Origin: Candidatus Cloacimonadota bacterium
GTDB lineage: Bacteria; Cloacimonadota; Cloacimonadia; Cloacimonadales; Cloacimonadaceae
DNA: 44,000 nt
Reading direction: 5' to 3'
Assembly: GCA_029567705.1 (NCBI GenBank)
Contig: JAKPXC010000155.1
Coordinates: forward strand, 1-44,000
In this document: positions 34,201-41,847 of the stretch, in pieces
Layout of the letters: every line of letters starts with the position of its first letter
How positions within the stretch are numbered: position 1 is the stretch's first letter
Notes under the pieces: model-generated
Databases searched by the model: none
What the model saw: the letters and a program-made list of their open reading frames with translations, nothing else
Told to the model about the DNA's origin: nothing
Program-made: the position numbers and the translations under genes

Positions 34201-34250
34201 TGAGAGCAGGCGGAGAAGTTCTTACAGGGAAAATGCTTCTGGTTAAATAG
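31233..34250 (+). CDS. Large secreted repeat protein with T9SS sorting tail
   Basis: The start is ATG 31233, preceded by GGAGGTTAG and beginning a clear signal peptide (MKQVLFVLFCLLSASVFA); the 51 codons upstream are rejected. The 1005-aa product carries many copies of a motif of the form 'YAQR-N-G-W--GV-L' (for example LYAQRVNAQGIPVW, IYAQRFNAAGNKLWGDSGV, LYAQLLDSSGGRFWGENG), which suggests beta-propeller-like blades for most of its length. The C-terminus has NYPNPFNPTTTIQYKL, followed by LTVYNLKGQMVRTLM and ASGVYFYRLRAGG, the type A (FlgD-like) sorting domain. It is probably exported across the outer membrane and attached to the surface. No enzyme motif is seen. It stands alone between the polysaccharide cluster and a repeat region. 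Confidence 0.9.
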   Translation: MKQVLFVLFCLLSASVFANIAWESNLKVRGSVAVDWNKSSAATSDGGMLYVWSDAHAGDRDLYAQRVNAQGIPVWSTPLVLDDKVGAQHHPVIQRTADGCFVVAWSDTYVYDAEQIYLQKINEIGQILWQDGGVCITNDSNRKSDVRLTPDAVGGVILTWTQDGNSGICSMGQSLSSGGSILWQEGGIDLTLEQYYTISSIAMDGTGGFVISYTSNYEVNSRVYLNRFNASGNSIWNTPVCIGNGTDMNRDGLMTLGNGVIYLLWTTYDNSNSFLRLQLFNLNGQAITTEPYQFTNEGTNYYMPQEFIYSPADNTAMISLISSVGSNLILQKVSASGLPLWGEGVLVDMNVSGYYTPQTTLWRSVTDGGCYLCWTHYGDNTAQPAIYAQRFNAAGNKLWGDSGVLLNINEGYDFMPALMLVNDHIWASWMDQRGSQRGVYYQILTLNGDPLLEIDGRSLISGLNTMYTEGIISVNRGNDTVIFWNDDRYGDNRSMIYMQIVHPNGTTGYSSGGIPATPDTEGEQFVVAAKVVSGDRIVLLWKERHSGYYDLYAQLLDSSGGRFWGENGIRLTYLEGGHVSNTSISETGGEFFIGWNHQNSTGLYYTSKIMMQKISGGQIQWEPSGRSLIQDAENCYNLLCDIKDNWLVYERRPLNQSSAPDIYVMRFEASDGTALPGWGPIGKSVEPGSEQNLSYDPFNSLKLRPEGLFVLFTEYSVEEGSRLMAQCFSPNGQVLLGQTATQVILPCESFRGKTECGENDFTVVWTDYQEDQTPTRLIRVGYDLTPLWDAITINNDGHSVYELRIERFPNDTVTIIWNNYGIPGPDHVNSNLKYRFVTPDGVLIGADTDYHISFKGRNAYSLSSTVIGNRVLVSWTDGPANENKDEPMEHTNLWAQMIINETTAIDDPTEVPSLTAELYQNYPNPFNPTTTIQYKLMAPTHTELTVYNLKGQMVRTLMNREVPEGVHTSVWDGLDAGGRGVASGVYFYRLRAGGEVLTGKMLLVK

Positions 34251-34281
34251 CCGGTTGCCTTCCATTACTCCCCAATAAGCT

Positions 34282-34364
34282 GCCGACTCTTCACCGAGTC
34301 TTGCAGGACTCTTCCCGAACACTTTGCTCGGGAAGAGTCGGGCAAGACACGGCGAAGACTCGGC
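34282..34364. repeat. Long inverted repeat, copy 2 (imperfect)
   Basis: Arms 34282-34317 and 34329-34364 are 36 bases each around the same 11-base AACACTTTGCT as in copy 1 (15914-15998), but with several mismatches between the arms. It lies 31 bases after the stop of the T9SS-tailed gene, and the gene on the other side is convergent, as for copy 1. Confidence 0.9.
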
Positions 34365-34510
34365 GACTCATAGGGAAGAAACGAGTAACAGGGCAGCATG
34401 AGGTAAAGACCGGTGCACAAGAGAAGAGCGTTGAATAATTGTCTATAGCCCATAATACCTGGCATACAGGTGTGTTTCTACCCATTGATACCCAATGTCT
34501 ACATGCTGTC

Positions 34511-34573
34511 ATTCCTGCCTTTCCACCCCAAAACCCTGCTTCGCAGAGCTTTGGGGACCCCGGTCGCAGGAAT
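34511..34573. repeat. Nested hairpin with ATTCCTGC/GCAGGAAT ends
   Basis: The outer stem ATTCCTGC (34511-34518) pairs with GCAGGAAT (34566-34573). Inside, CCCCAAA (34526-34532) pairs with TTTGGGG (34550-34556), and inside that CTGC/GCAG (34536-34546). It resembles widespread bacterial intergenic elements bounded by TCATTCCTGC. The rest of 34251-34641 shows no gene. Confidence 0.6.
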
Positions 34574-34641
34574 TACGCTGTGTGAAGTATGGGAGGATAC
34601 CCCATATTTCGCCTTGTTTAGCCGCATGTGCAACGGTCTCT

Positions 34642-35859
34642 TTATGCGGGTATGCGAATGATAAATCTCGCTCCTTCACCGGCCTGGCTTTCGATTTCCA
34701 GCTTGCCGTTCATGCGATGCACGCAGTCCTTGCAGAGCTCCAAACCAAAGCCATGGCTGATGCCGGGGTCGTATTCACTCTTTCTGCTCTTGTGTTTCAA
34801 GCCGGCTTTCAGAGAGTTCAATTCAGCGCTTTGCAGCCCTATGCCCTCATCAGATACGGTGATTTCAGCTCCCGGTCCCAAAGCCCGCAGTCTGAGGCCA
34901 ATCTTACCACCCGAAGGAGAAAACTTCACGGCATTGTTTAGCAGGTTTCGGACTGCTATCTTCAGCAAATCCTGGTCGATCGGTGCAAGTATATAGCTAC
35001 TTTCAGGATGATACTCCAGATGGATTCCTTTCTGAGAGGCAATGGGGCGGTAGAGTTCATAAATGGATTGAAGGATTGGCACGATGTTTTGAGAGCGGAT
35101 ATCCTCCAGCTCGCTCATGCTGTTTCCCTGATCCTTGATTCCATCCAGCATCTCGTTCACAATGTTGGTCATCTGGCCACTGCGTTCGTAAAGAGCGGAG
35201 ATGAGCTCCGGATAATCCGTTGTGGGAATGCTTTCTTCCAGCATCATGTTCAGGAGATCGCGAAAGCTTCCGAGGGGTCCACGCAGATCGTGTGAGATCA
35301 CTCTGATGAGCCAGTTCAGAATCTCGTTCTTGTTCTCCAGCTCGGCGATAACATCGTTCAAGCTGGCATTTTCCTGTCCCAAAAGCTGATTCAGATACTC
35401 CAGAGCAAGCTCGCGTTGAATCATATTCCGGTAGTGCTCCATCAGTTTTTCGGTTTTGCTGCTGTAGGAATTCTCTTTGTTGTCCAGTATGCAGAGCGTT
35501 CCAAAGGGTTCTCCATCCGGTTTCAGGATGGGATAACCCAGATAGGAGATCATGTCCAGCTTGATATCTGGATTATGGTCCCACTGAGGGTTTTTTAAGG
35601 CGTTGGGTACCAAGAGCATAGTCTTGGTCTTGATCACCTGCTCGCAATAGAGTCCGGAGTTTTCAAAGTGCTCTTTATCCATGGGTTTATATGGATTCTG
35701 ATCTCCGCTGCTACTCAAAAAAACGCTTATATAAGGCTCTTCCAGGCGCATAATCAGGGCAACCGGAACTTCAGTTACTTCCGCAATAACGTCAAGAAAC
35801 TCCTGCCAAACTCTTACTACATCTTCACCTATCTTCAGTGCTGTTTCCTGTTTCTGCAT
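34642..35859 (-). CDS. Cytoplasmic GAF-domain sensor histidine kinase
   Basis: A GAF domain (about 15-150, for example YLGYPILKPDGEPFGTLCIL) is followed by a coiled linker and a HisKA dimerisation domain with the phosphorylated His190 in RVISHDLRGPLGSF. The HATPase domain has the N box NLLNNAVKFSP, the G1 box SDEGIGL and the G2 box GHGFGLELCK (written SHGFGLELCK here). There is no membrane segment or signal peptide, so it should sense a small molecule or redox state in the cytoplasm. No response regulator is adjacent, so it is an orphan kinase. It has its own strong promoter candidate about 55 bases upstream. The length of 405 aa fits. Confidence 0.93.
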   Translation of the reverse strand: MQKQETALKIGEDVVRVWQEFLDVIAEVTEVPVALIMRLEEPYISVFLSSSGDQNPYKPMDKEHFENSGLYCEQVIKTKTMLLVPNALKNPQWDHNPDIKLDMISYLGYPILKPDGEPFGTLCILDNKENSYSSKTEKLMEHYRNMIQRELALEYLNQLLGQENASLNDVIAELENKNEILNWLIRVISHDLRGPLGSFRDLLNMMLEESIPTTDYPELISALYERSGQMTNIVNEMLDGIKDQGNSMSELEDIRSQNIVPILQSIYELYRPIASQKGIHLEYHPESSYILAPIDQDLLKIAVRNLLNNAVKFSPSGGKIGLRLRALGPGAEITVSDEGIGLQSAELNSLKAGLKHKSRKSEYDPGISHGFGLELCKDCVHRMNGKLEIESQAGEGARFIIRIPA

Positions 35860-35916
35860 CTATACCTCAATCTCTTGAATTTAGTCCGGCTTCCCCCGGA
35901 ACGGATTCCAGATATG

Positions 35917-35944
35917 TTTATAACTGTTTCCAAGATGATGTCAA
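35917..35944 (-). promoter_or_regulatory. Sigma-70-type promoter of the histidine kinase gene
   Basis: On the minus strand a perfect -35 TTGACA (35939-35944) is followed by 16 bases and a near-consensus -10 TATAAA (35917-35922). The start codon is 58 bases downstream of the -10. This is the best promoter match seen in the window. Confidence 0.75.
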
Positions 35945-36116
35945 GCGATTTTCTGTTTCCAGTCATTATTTATGATATATATTGCAACGTATTGCGTGTT
36001 TGCAAAAAAATGAGGTTCAGTAAGTCAAGAACAGCCTCAAGGGAGTTTCAATTATGGAACTGCTGAGCAGTCCGAGATCATGTTCCTGCTTCCGTTGTTC
36101 CTTTAAGGACTTCTCT

Positions 36117-36338
36117 TCAGTTCTTTTCTGCTTTGGCTTTCTCCGCTTTTTTAGCCAGGTTTTCTTCGCGTTCTTTGCGATGATAGATCAGGTGCAGTTC
36201 AAAGCCAACAAAGGCCAAAAAGAGGCCTGCCAGGGCTTCGATGCCCACCCATCCGCTGAGGCCGAAGCCATCCCAGATCAATAGCAGAGCCAGAGCGATG
36301 GTGGGGAATTCCACGGCTGCGATGTAGTACTTGTGCAT
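36117..36338 (-). CDS. Small membrane protein with charged tail
   Basis: 73 aa with two membrane helices (about 5-25 and 30-52) and a strongly charged Lys/Glu/Ala tail (REENLAKKAEKAKAEKN) that should lie in the cytoplasm. The ribosome site AAGGAGA lies 6 bases before the ATG, which is good evidence that it is translated. No family is recognised. A repeat element (36354-36547) ends 15 bases before its start, so its promoter may lie in the element. The histidine kinase gene is downstream on the same strand but has its own promoter. Confidence 0.7.
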   Translation of the reverse strand: MHKYYIAAVEFPTIALALLLIWDGFGLSGWVGIEALAGLFLAFVGFELHLIYHRKEREENLAKKAEKAKAEKN

Positions 36339-36353
36339 TGTATCTCCTTGAGA

Positions 36354-36547
36354 GTTAATAGTTAATGGTTAATAGTTAATGAGGTGCTGCCGCTACCTTC
36401 TTGTGGGCTGTCAAATTCCATTTACACTGCCTGGGGGTAGGCTGTAACAAGGCAATAGAGGTATATATTGTTCTGCTCAAAGTCGGTTCTCTTTTGACCG
36501 CTCAGCGGCAGCAGCGCAGCATTAACCATTAACTGTTAACTATTAAC
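36354..36547. mobile_element. MITE-like element with terminal inverted repeats
   Basis: The left end (36354 to about 36394) is an inverted, imperfect copy of the right end (about 36507-36547). Both consist of GTTAATAGTTAA-type words followed by GCTGCCGCT/GCGCTGCTGCC. The total is 194 bases with no gene inside. The same words occur in the 93-bp tandem repeat at 15559-15756. The right end touches the dtd stop codon and the left end lies just upstream of the ribosome site of the 73-aa gene. A target duplication is not clear, so mobility is inference. Confidence 0.45.
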
Positions 36548-36985
36548 TTAGTACTCCAGATTTATCGTAATCGGTCCGTCATTGAGCAGCGAGACTTGCA
36601 TATCGGCAGCGAAGATCCCGGTCTCCACCGGCAGTCCGGTTAGGCGGCATTGTCTCACAAACTCGTTGTATAGTTCCAGGGCTTTCCCGGGCTCGGCGGC
36701 ATGGGTAAAATCCGGCCGTCTTCCCCGGCTGCAATTAGCATAGAGCGTGAATTGGGAGATCACCAGCAGGCTTCCACCCGTATCCAGAAGAGAAAGATTG
36801 AGCTTGCCGGCCTCGTCCGCAAAGATACGGAGCTGGGTAAGTTTGGAGATAGCGGTGGGGATCAAATCCGCTGTATCGGTTCCTGTAAAACCCACCAGCA
36901 CCAGCAGTCCGGGGCCAATCTGCCCCACGTTCTTCCCTTCCACCTCCACTTTGGCGTGCAGGACTCTTTGCAGAACCAGGCGCAT
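36548..36985 (-). CDS. dtd: D-aminoacyl-tRNA deacylase
   Basis: Proofreading enzyme that hydrolyses D-amino acids mischarged on tRNA. The two signature blocks are present: SQFTLYANCSRGRRPDF in the middle and NDGPITINLEY at the very end, where GPIT is the cross-subunit Gly-cisPro motif. The start MRLVLQRVLHAKVEVEGK is typical. At 145 aa the length is normal. It is the last gene of the cell-shape run, 4 bases after the lipoprotein gene. The stop codon abuts a repeat element. Confidence 0.96.
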   Translation of the reverse strand: MRLVLQRVLHAKVEVEGKNVGQIGPGLLVLVGFTGTDTADLIPTAISKLTQLRIFADEAGKLNLSLLDTGGSLLVISQFTLYANCSRGRRPDFTHAAEPGKALELYNEFVRQCRLTGLPVETGIFAADMQVSLLNDGPITINLEY

Positions 36986-36989
36986 TAAG

Positions 36990-37592
36990 TTAGTCTATAC
37001 GGAAGGAATGAACGTCCCAGGCTCCGGCATCATCGATCCAGATGGAGCCTTCCGGGAATTGCGGGATCAGGATGGCGATTCTGCCAAAGGCAGCAGTTTC
37101 GCGGATAAATCCGGCGCTGATATGGCAGGATTGCCACTCTTCAGAGGTAACCAGGGTGCTTTTAAAGCGGTTGGTGGTTTTTCCGGCATTGGTAAAGGTG
37201 AGGAATCTGAGGGTGATTCTCTCTGCCCTGGGCAGGCTGCAGCGGGTCTTGATGCGAAGATAGTAACCGCCGTAACGACGCACCCGGAAGGCATCCGAGA
37301 CCAGCATAACAGCTTGCTCGGAGGCATCGATGCGGATGCTGTTTTCACCTTCCACGACTGTGTCATAATCCAGCTTGATATTCGCCGGCAGACGGCGATC
37401 AACGTTCATGGCAGACCAACCGTGGGGAAGCATCCCGCCGGTATCTGTAGAGGCTTCAAAGCCCGGATTGGCAAGCAGATTGGGCTGTCCCACCGTGTCC
37501 TTCTCAAAAAAGATCAGGCTGGAGTGCACAATACATGAGCTCAGCAGCAGCAGGGTCAGGAGGGCAACAAGCCCATAGTTCCATTTTCTCAT
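36990..37592 (-). CDS. Putative lipoprotein with carbohydrate-binding-like fold
   Basis: The N-terminus is a lipoprotein signal with lipobox LSSC (Cys at residue 20). The rest, including NLLANPGFEASTDTGGMLPHGW, is typical of beta-sandwich modules of the CBM4/9 and discoidin type ('N-G-FE-...-W'). No catalytic residues were seen. At 200 aa it is a single module. It overlaps rodA by 4 bases and precedes dtd by 4 bases, so it is expressed with the cell-shape genes. It may bind peptidoglycan or another glycan in the periplasm. This is inference from fold type and position. Confidence 0.75.
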   Translation of the reverse strand: MRKWNYGLVALLTLLLLSSCIVHSSLIFFEKDTVGQPNLLANPGFEASTDTGGMLPHGWSAMNVDRRLPANIKLDYDTVVEGENSIRIDASEQAVMLVSDAFRVRRYGGYYLRIKTRCSLPRAERITLRFLTFTNAGKTTNRFKSTLVTSEEWQSCHISAGFIRETAAFGRIAILIPQFPEGSIWIDDAGAWDVHSFRID

Positions 37593-38806
37593 TTCATAAA
37601 TCCCCGTTCGTTCATATATTTAAGGATCACTCCCACTGCGATGGTATTGATCAGCAGGTTGGAACCTCCATAACTGATAAAGGGTAAAGGAATACCGGTT
37701 GCAGGAACCAAGCCAATATTCATTCCTATATTGATAAAGCTCTGCAGCATCAGGTAAGCCATGATGCCTGCCGCAGCGATACGGCGTTCCCGCACTTTGA
37801 GTTCCGTGGTGGTAACGCTGATCCTCCAGAAGAAATATGAGAAGGCCAAAAGCAGAGCCAGACTGCCCAGAAAGCCAAATTCCTCCCCGATCACGCTGAA
37901 GATAAAATCCGTATGATGCTCCGGCAGGAAGTTCATATTCTTCTGAGTTCCTGCCAGCCAGCCTTTGCCGGTAAGTGCTCCGCTACCCACCGCAATCTTG
38001 GCCTGGATGATCTGATATCCGGCTCCCAGGGGATCACGCATGGGATCAATGAAGGTGAGAATGCGGTTCTGCTGGTAATCCTTGAGTCCGTTCCAAAAGA
38101 GCGGCATGATCAGAGCAACGAAGGCATTGGCTATGGAAGCCACCGTAACGGCGACCCAGGAGAGACGAAAGCGGATCAGGATAAAGATCAGAATCAGGAG
38201 CCAGGCGATCATGGCCGGCCACCAGAAGGAGCTCACAATGCTAAGCACCGGACTGATCATCAGAACTATATAAAAGAGAGGCAGATCCGCAGCAATAAGC
38301 ATAGCCAGAAGGCTTGCCCAGAAAACCAGTGTGGTACCGAAATCCGGTTCTATGATAATCAGCAGCACAGGCACCAAAGTGATGACAAAGCCATAAAGAA
38401 GCTGCTTGCCTTCCGTTAGGTGGTCCTTGGATATCACCCTGGAGACCACCAGAATAGTGAGCAGCTTGGCACTCTCCGAGGGTTGAAGATTGATTCCTCC
38501 CAAAGCGAACCAACGATGAGAGCCGTTCACTGCAGGAGTGAAGAGCACCAGAATCAGGGCAAAGAGATTGATGATGAAGAGTGGAACAACCGCCAGCTCA
38601 AAGATCGGCATGGGAATCTTGAGCAGAGCTGCCACAGCCAGAAGGGCTATCACGGCAAAGATAATCTGTTTCCACCAGTGATTCTGGGTGCTGACCCGCT
38701 CTCCTATCTTGGTTGTGGAAGCCGAAAAGATCGAGACGCAGCCAAAGACAATCAGGATCAAGAGAGCAATCAGGAGCCGGAAATCGAACTTCTTGCGATT
38801 AATCAC
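37589..38806 (-). CDS. rodA: Rod-shape peptidoglycan glycosyltransferase RodA
   Basis: SEDS-family membrane glycosyltransferase that polymerises peptidoglycan during elongation with PBP2. About ten membrane helices. Signature blocks include NGSHRWFALGGINLQPSESAK and, near the end, PLPFISYGGSNLL. At 405 aa the length is usual. The start is GTG 38806, which overlaps the mrdA stop by 8 bases. The lipoprotein gene overlaps its end by 4 bases. Confidence 0.96.
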   Translation of the reverse strand: MINRKKFDFRLLIALLILIVFGCVSIFSASTTKIGERVSTQNHWWKQIIFAVIALLAVAALLKIPMPIFELAVVPLFIINLFALILVLFTPAVNGSHRWFALGGINLQPSESAKLLTILVVSRVISKDHLTEGKQLLYGFVITLVPVLLIIIEPDFGTTLVFWASLLAMLIAADLPLFYIVLMISPVLSIVSSFWWPAMIAWLLILIFILIRFRLSWVAVTVASIANAFVALIMPLFWNGLKDYQQNRILTFIDPMRDPLGAGYQIIQAKIAVGSGALTGKGWLAGTQKNMNFLPEHHTDFIFSVIGEEFGFLGSLALLLAFSYFFWRISVTTTELKVRERRIAAAGIMAYLMLQSFINIGMNIGLVPATGIPLPFISYGGSNLLINTIAVGVILKYMNERGFMK

Positions 38807-40676
38807 CAGGAACCTCCTGAGCGGGAACTACCGGCTCTGCAAGCGGTTCAACCGGAACCTCTTCTTCTTCTGCAGGCTGGGCTTCACCAAGGTTTGTGGG
38901 AACAGGCACCTGCTGACGGATCATCGCACGGTTACCCAGATAATAGTTAAACAAGTTTCTGGCCACGGGAGCACACACCGCACCACCGCCTCCGGCGTTC
39001 TCGGCAAAGACGCAGACCACAATCTCAGGACGGTCGGTCACCAGATATCCGGCAAACCAGGCATGAGTCAGGCGTCCCATGGAGTTTTCTGCGCTTCCAG
39101 TCTTCCCATAGATGGTGGCACCCTGCACTTTGGCACCGGCACCCGTTCCACCGGGAGCATTGACCACAGCCCAGAGTCCTTCCTGAATCAAAGCGATATG
39201 GGAAGCAGAAACCGGCAGCCTGCTGTGTTGCACGTCCTGTACCTGCTCACGGGTCAGGCGTCCTCGTCCCACACTCTGACGCAGGAGATGGGGCTGAGTC
39301 CATAAGCCGTTGTTGGCAATAGCATTGTAGAAGGCGGCAATCTGCATTGGAGTGGTAAGCACTTCTCCCTGCCCGATGGAGAGATTCACCTTGTGCCCCT
39401 GCACGTTGATATTGCGTCCCAGCTTCTTCTGATACCACTCCAGAGTGGGGAAAAAGCCGCGCCGTTCATTGGGCAGATCTATCCCAGTGGGCACAGAGAG
39501 ATGGTTCTGGGCAGCATAGCGGGCGAAGTCTTCCAGCTTGATGCGGAGAGAAAGATCATAAAAATAGACGTCGCAGGAGTGCTTCAGAGCGTCTATGACG
39601 TTGGTGCGGCCGTGACCGCCGGAGCTCCAGCAACGGAAAAAGCGATTGCCGATCTTCATTCCACCCACGCAGGGTGAAAGCAGAGTGTTGCGGTCAACCA
39701 GCCCCAGTTCCAGCCCAATCTCCGCTGTGAGCGGCTTGTAAACCGATCCGGGAGGATAGGCGGCATGAATCACACGGTCCAGCATGGGACGTTCGGGAGT
39801 GTTCAATTGCTCCCAGATCTCCGGACTGATACGCTGCATAAAGAGATTGGGATCGTAAACCGGACGGCTCACATAGGCCAGCACTCCGCCTGTTTTGGCA
39901 TCCAGAACCACTACTGCCCCCTTGCGTCCGGCAGGGAAGGCTTGTTCAGCAGCAGTTTGGAGATCATTATCGATGGTAAGGATCAGGCTAAGGCCATTTA
40001 GCGGCTCAATGGAGCCTTCATTGCGGAAGAGATCCAGGCTTCTGCCCTGAGCATCCACCTGCACTATCTCACGGCCATCCTGTCCCCGCAGCAGCACTTC
40101 ATAATAGCTTTCCAGGCCAGTCTTGCCAATATAGCTGTTGATAGAGTAATCTTCTTCCTTGTAGCGGGTATATTCTTCCTGGTTTATGCGTCCCACATAA
40201 CCAGTGAAGTGATTGGGATAGATGTAACTGCGGGTAGTGCCTATGCGGAAACTGAGCTCCGGAAAGCGGTTCATCTGTTCCGAAAGCGTCAGCACCTGCT
40301 CATACTCCAGGTTATCCGCCAGCAGAATCTCTTCATAAGTCTTAAAGCGTTGGGCAAATACAAGCTGAGTAAGCTCGGCTTCCGTGATCTGGAAATTGGC
40401 AGCCAGGAAGCTCACCAGCGCTTTCAGGTTATTGATCTTCCCGGAAGTAAGATAGAGGTTGTGAGAAGGGATATTCACCGCAATAGGACGGTATTTGCTG
40501 TCGTAAATCTCTCCCCGGGTGGCAGGAACGCGCCGGATACGCACAAAATTTAGCTCGGCTGCCTGTTTGTAATACTCTCCCTTGATCACCTGCAGACGAA
40601 AGAGCGCAACCGCCAGAGCCAGAAATAGCAGAGCCTGAACGATCCGAAAGATGAGAGCCGGGCTAGATTTTATCAT
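38799..40676 (-). CDS. mrdA: Penicillin-binding protein 2
   Basis: Monofunctional transpeptidase for cell elongation and partner of RodA. One N-terminal membrane anchor (about 8-25), then a dimerisation domain (RRVPATRGEIYDSKYRPIA). The transpeptidase domain has the active site SxxK in PPGSVYKP (Ser311), SxD in HSCDVYFY and KTG in YGKTGSAEN (about 525). A Pro/Glu/Val-rich tail of about 35 residues (QPAEEEEVPVEPLAEPVVPA) is an unusual addition. At 625 aa the length is normal. It overlaps mreD by 14 bases and rodA by 8. Confidence 0.96.
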   Translation of the reverse strand: MIKSSPALIFRIVQALLFLALAVALFRLQVIKGEYYKQAAELNFVRIRRVPATRGEIYDSKYRPIAVNIPSHNLYLTSGKINNLKALVSFLAANFQITEAELTQLVFAQRFKTYEEILLADNLEYEQVLTLSEQMNRFPELSFRIGTTRSYIYPNHFTGYVGRINQEEYTRYKEEDYSINSYIGKTGLESYYEVLLRGQDGREIVQVDAQGRSLDLFRNEGSIEPLNGLSLILTIDNDLQTAAEQAFPAGRKGAVVVLDAKTGGVLAYVSRPVYDPNLFMQRISPEIWEQLNTPERPMLDRVIHAAYPPGSVYKPLTAEIGLELGLVDRNTLLSPCVGGMKIGNRFFRCWSSGGHGRTNVIDALKHSCDVYFYDLSLRIKLEDFARYAAQNHLSVPTGIDLPNERRGFFPTLEWYQKKLGRNINVQGHKVNLSIGQGEVLTTPMQIAAFYNAIANNGLWTQPHLLRQSVGRGRLTREQVQDVQHSRLPVSASHIALIQEGLWAVVNAPGGTGAGAKVQGATIYGKTGSAENSMGRLTHAWFAGYLVTDRPEIVVCVFAENAGGGGAVCAPVARNLFNYYLGNRAMIRQQVPVPTNLGEAQPAEEEEVPVEPLAEPVVPAQEVPGD

Positions 40677-41163
40677 GCCGATAATGGATTTCCAGCCTGG
40701 ATAGGAAGGTCATCAGCCAAAAAGCTGCCAAGCTGAGCACCAGGTTGTATGCAAAGCCAATCACGATAAGATTGGTCAGCTTCCCGTCAAAACCAAAGCT
40801 CATACCCATAATCAAGTAACTTATCAGCGTATAGACCAGATTGCCTATCGCCAGAGTGAGCATCCTGGCCACCACGCTGTCGATCTCAAAAGGCTTGCGA
40901 AACAGATCCACCAGCACACATAAAAGCACAAAGACCATGGCGTTCATGCCAAAAGTGCCCGGCAGAGTGGCATCATACATCAGGCCGATCAGAAAAGAGC
41001 TCACACAAGCCACGTTCAGAGGCCGGCTCCAGATGTTATAGATCAGCCAGGCCAGCAGGATATTGGGTATCACCTGGGCGATTGCCACCGACGGCATCAA
41101 TAGAAGCTGGAGATAGAGAAAGACCAGCCCCAATAGGAAAGCCCAGAGATACTTCAGCAGCAC
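40663..41163 (-). CDS. mreD: Rod-shape protein MreD
   Basis: Small polytopic membrane protein of the elongasome. 166 aa with five to six hydrophobic segments. It has the family's weak but usual pattern, including SFLIGLMYDATLPGTFGMNAM (read with the residue before it) and KPFEIDSVVARMLTLAIGN. The start is GTG 41163, directly after the stop of the CofE-like gene. The position between mreC and mrdA is the standard order apart from that inserted gene, which supports the assignment. Confidence 0.9.
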   Translation of the reverse strand: MLLKYLWAFLLGLVFLYLQLLLMPSVAIAQVIPNILLAWLIYNIWSRPLNVACVSSFLIGLMYDATLPGTFGMNAMVFVLLCVLVDLFRKPFEIDSVVARMLTLAIGNLVYTLISYLIMGMSFGFDGKLTNLIVIGFAYNLVLSLAAFWLMTFLSRLEIHYRHDKI

Positions 41164-41847
41164 CTAATCCACCCGGCGTACCAGACAGAGCGGGGTGAGC
41201 TCATCACCCTGTCCCTGAGGATTATCTTTCATGGCCTGCTCGATGGTGTTCTTGGCAACGCCTTTGCTGCCACCGATCATCCAGCTTCCGCCGATATCAT
41301 TGATATCCATCACGGCAAACTCAAAGCCAAATTCATCAGCCAGTTCCTGAGCCACCTTCCCGGGATTCAGAGGTCCCTTGATGACTGTGTGGTTGTAAGG
41401 AGGCACGGGAGAGGTTTCGGCAGCATCGATCAGAGCAGCCTGCATGCCTGCCACCCGGTAAAAGATTCCCTTGATGCCAAAGAGCTTGCCCACCGCTCCA
41501 CAGAGGGCTGCAAAGACTATCCTCAGCCCACCGCACTCATCGATGGCACACTGCATGCTGGCCGGAGCCCGGAGCCCTATGCCATAGGGAACCTTGGCCA
41601 CAAAGCGCCACAGGATTTTGGCCAGCCAGCCTATCTTGAGCTGGGAGACCGGAATAGCCCGTCCCTGAGTGATAGCCAAGGGACTTTCACTGATGGTCAC
41701 AATATCCCCGGTCTTGGCCAGGGGCAGCACAAATTCCCTCACGATCTGGCTCATGGTATCCTGAGGAGTGAGGATGCGGGTCTTCACCGGAATGCGCTCA
41801 AAACGCACGCCGGAGACTGTGATGATGGGGTTGAAAACTTTTGCCAT
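41164..41847 (-). CDS. CofE-like (F420-0:gamma-glutamyl ligase-type) protein
   Basis: The 227-aa protein matches the CofE/FbiB ligase family (PF01996 type), whose known members add glutamate to coenzyme F420-0 using GTP. The N-terminal block ERIPVKTRILTPQDTM, the segment GDIVTISESPLAITQGR and the C-terminal part (FAVMDINDIGGSWMIGGSKG) fit the family. No F420 genes are in the window. The gene sits exactly between mreC and mreD, with no gap to mreD and one base or less to mreC. In many bacteria without F420 such homologues have unknown substrates. A role in amide or peptide ligation at the cell envelope is possible but speculative. Confidence 0.8.
   Translation of the reverse strand: MAKVFNPIITVSGVRFERIPVKTRILTPQDTMSQIVREFVLPLAKTGDIVTISESPLAITQGRAIPVSQLKIGWLAKILWRFVAKVPYGIGLRAPASMQCAIDECGGLRIVFAALCGAVGKLFGIKGIFYRVAGMQAALIDAAETSPVPPYNHTVIKGPLNPGKVAQELADEFGFEFAVMDINDIGGSWMIGGSKGVAKNTIEQAMKDNPQGQGDELTPLCLVRRVD

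Noticed and set aside
34470-34941. Plus-strand frames over the end of the histidine kinase gene
   Set aside because: They are shadows of the kinase C-terminus plus repeat DNA.
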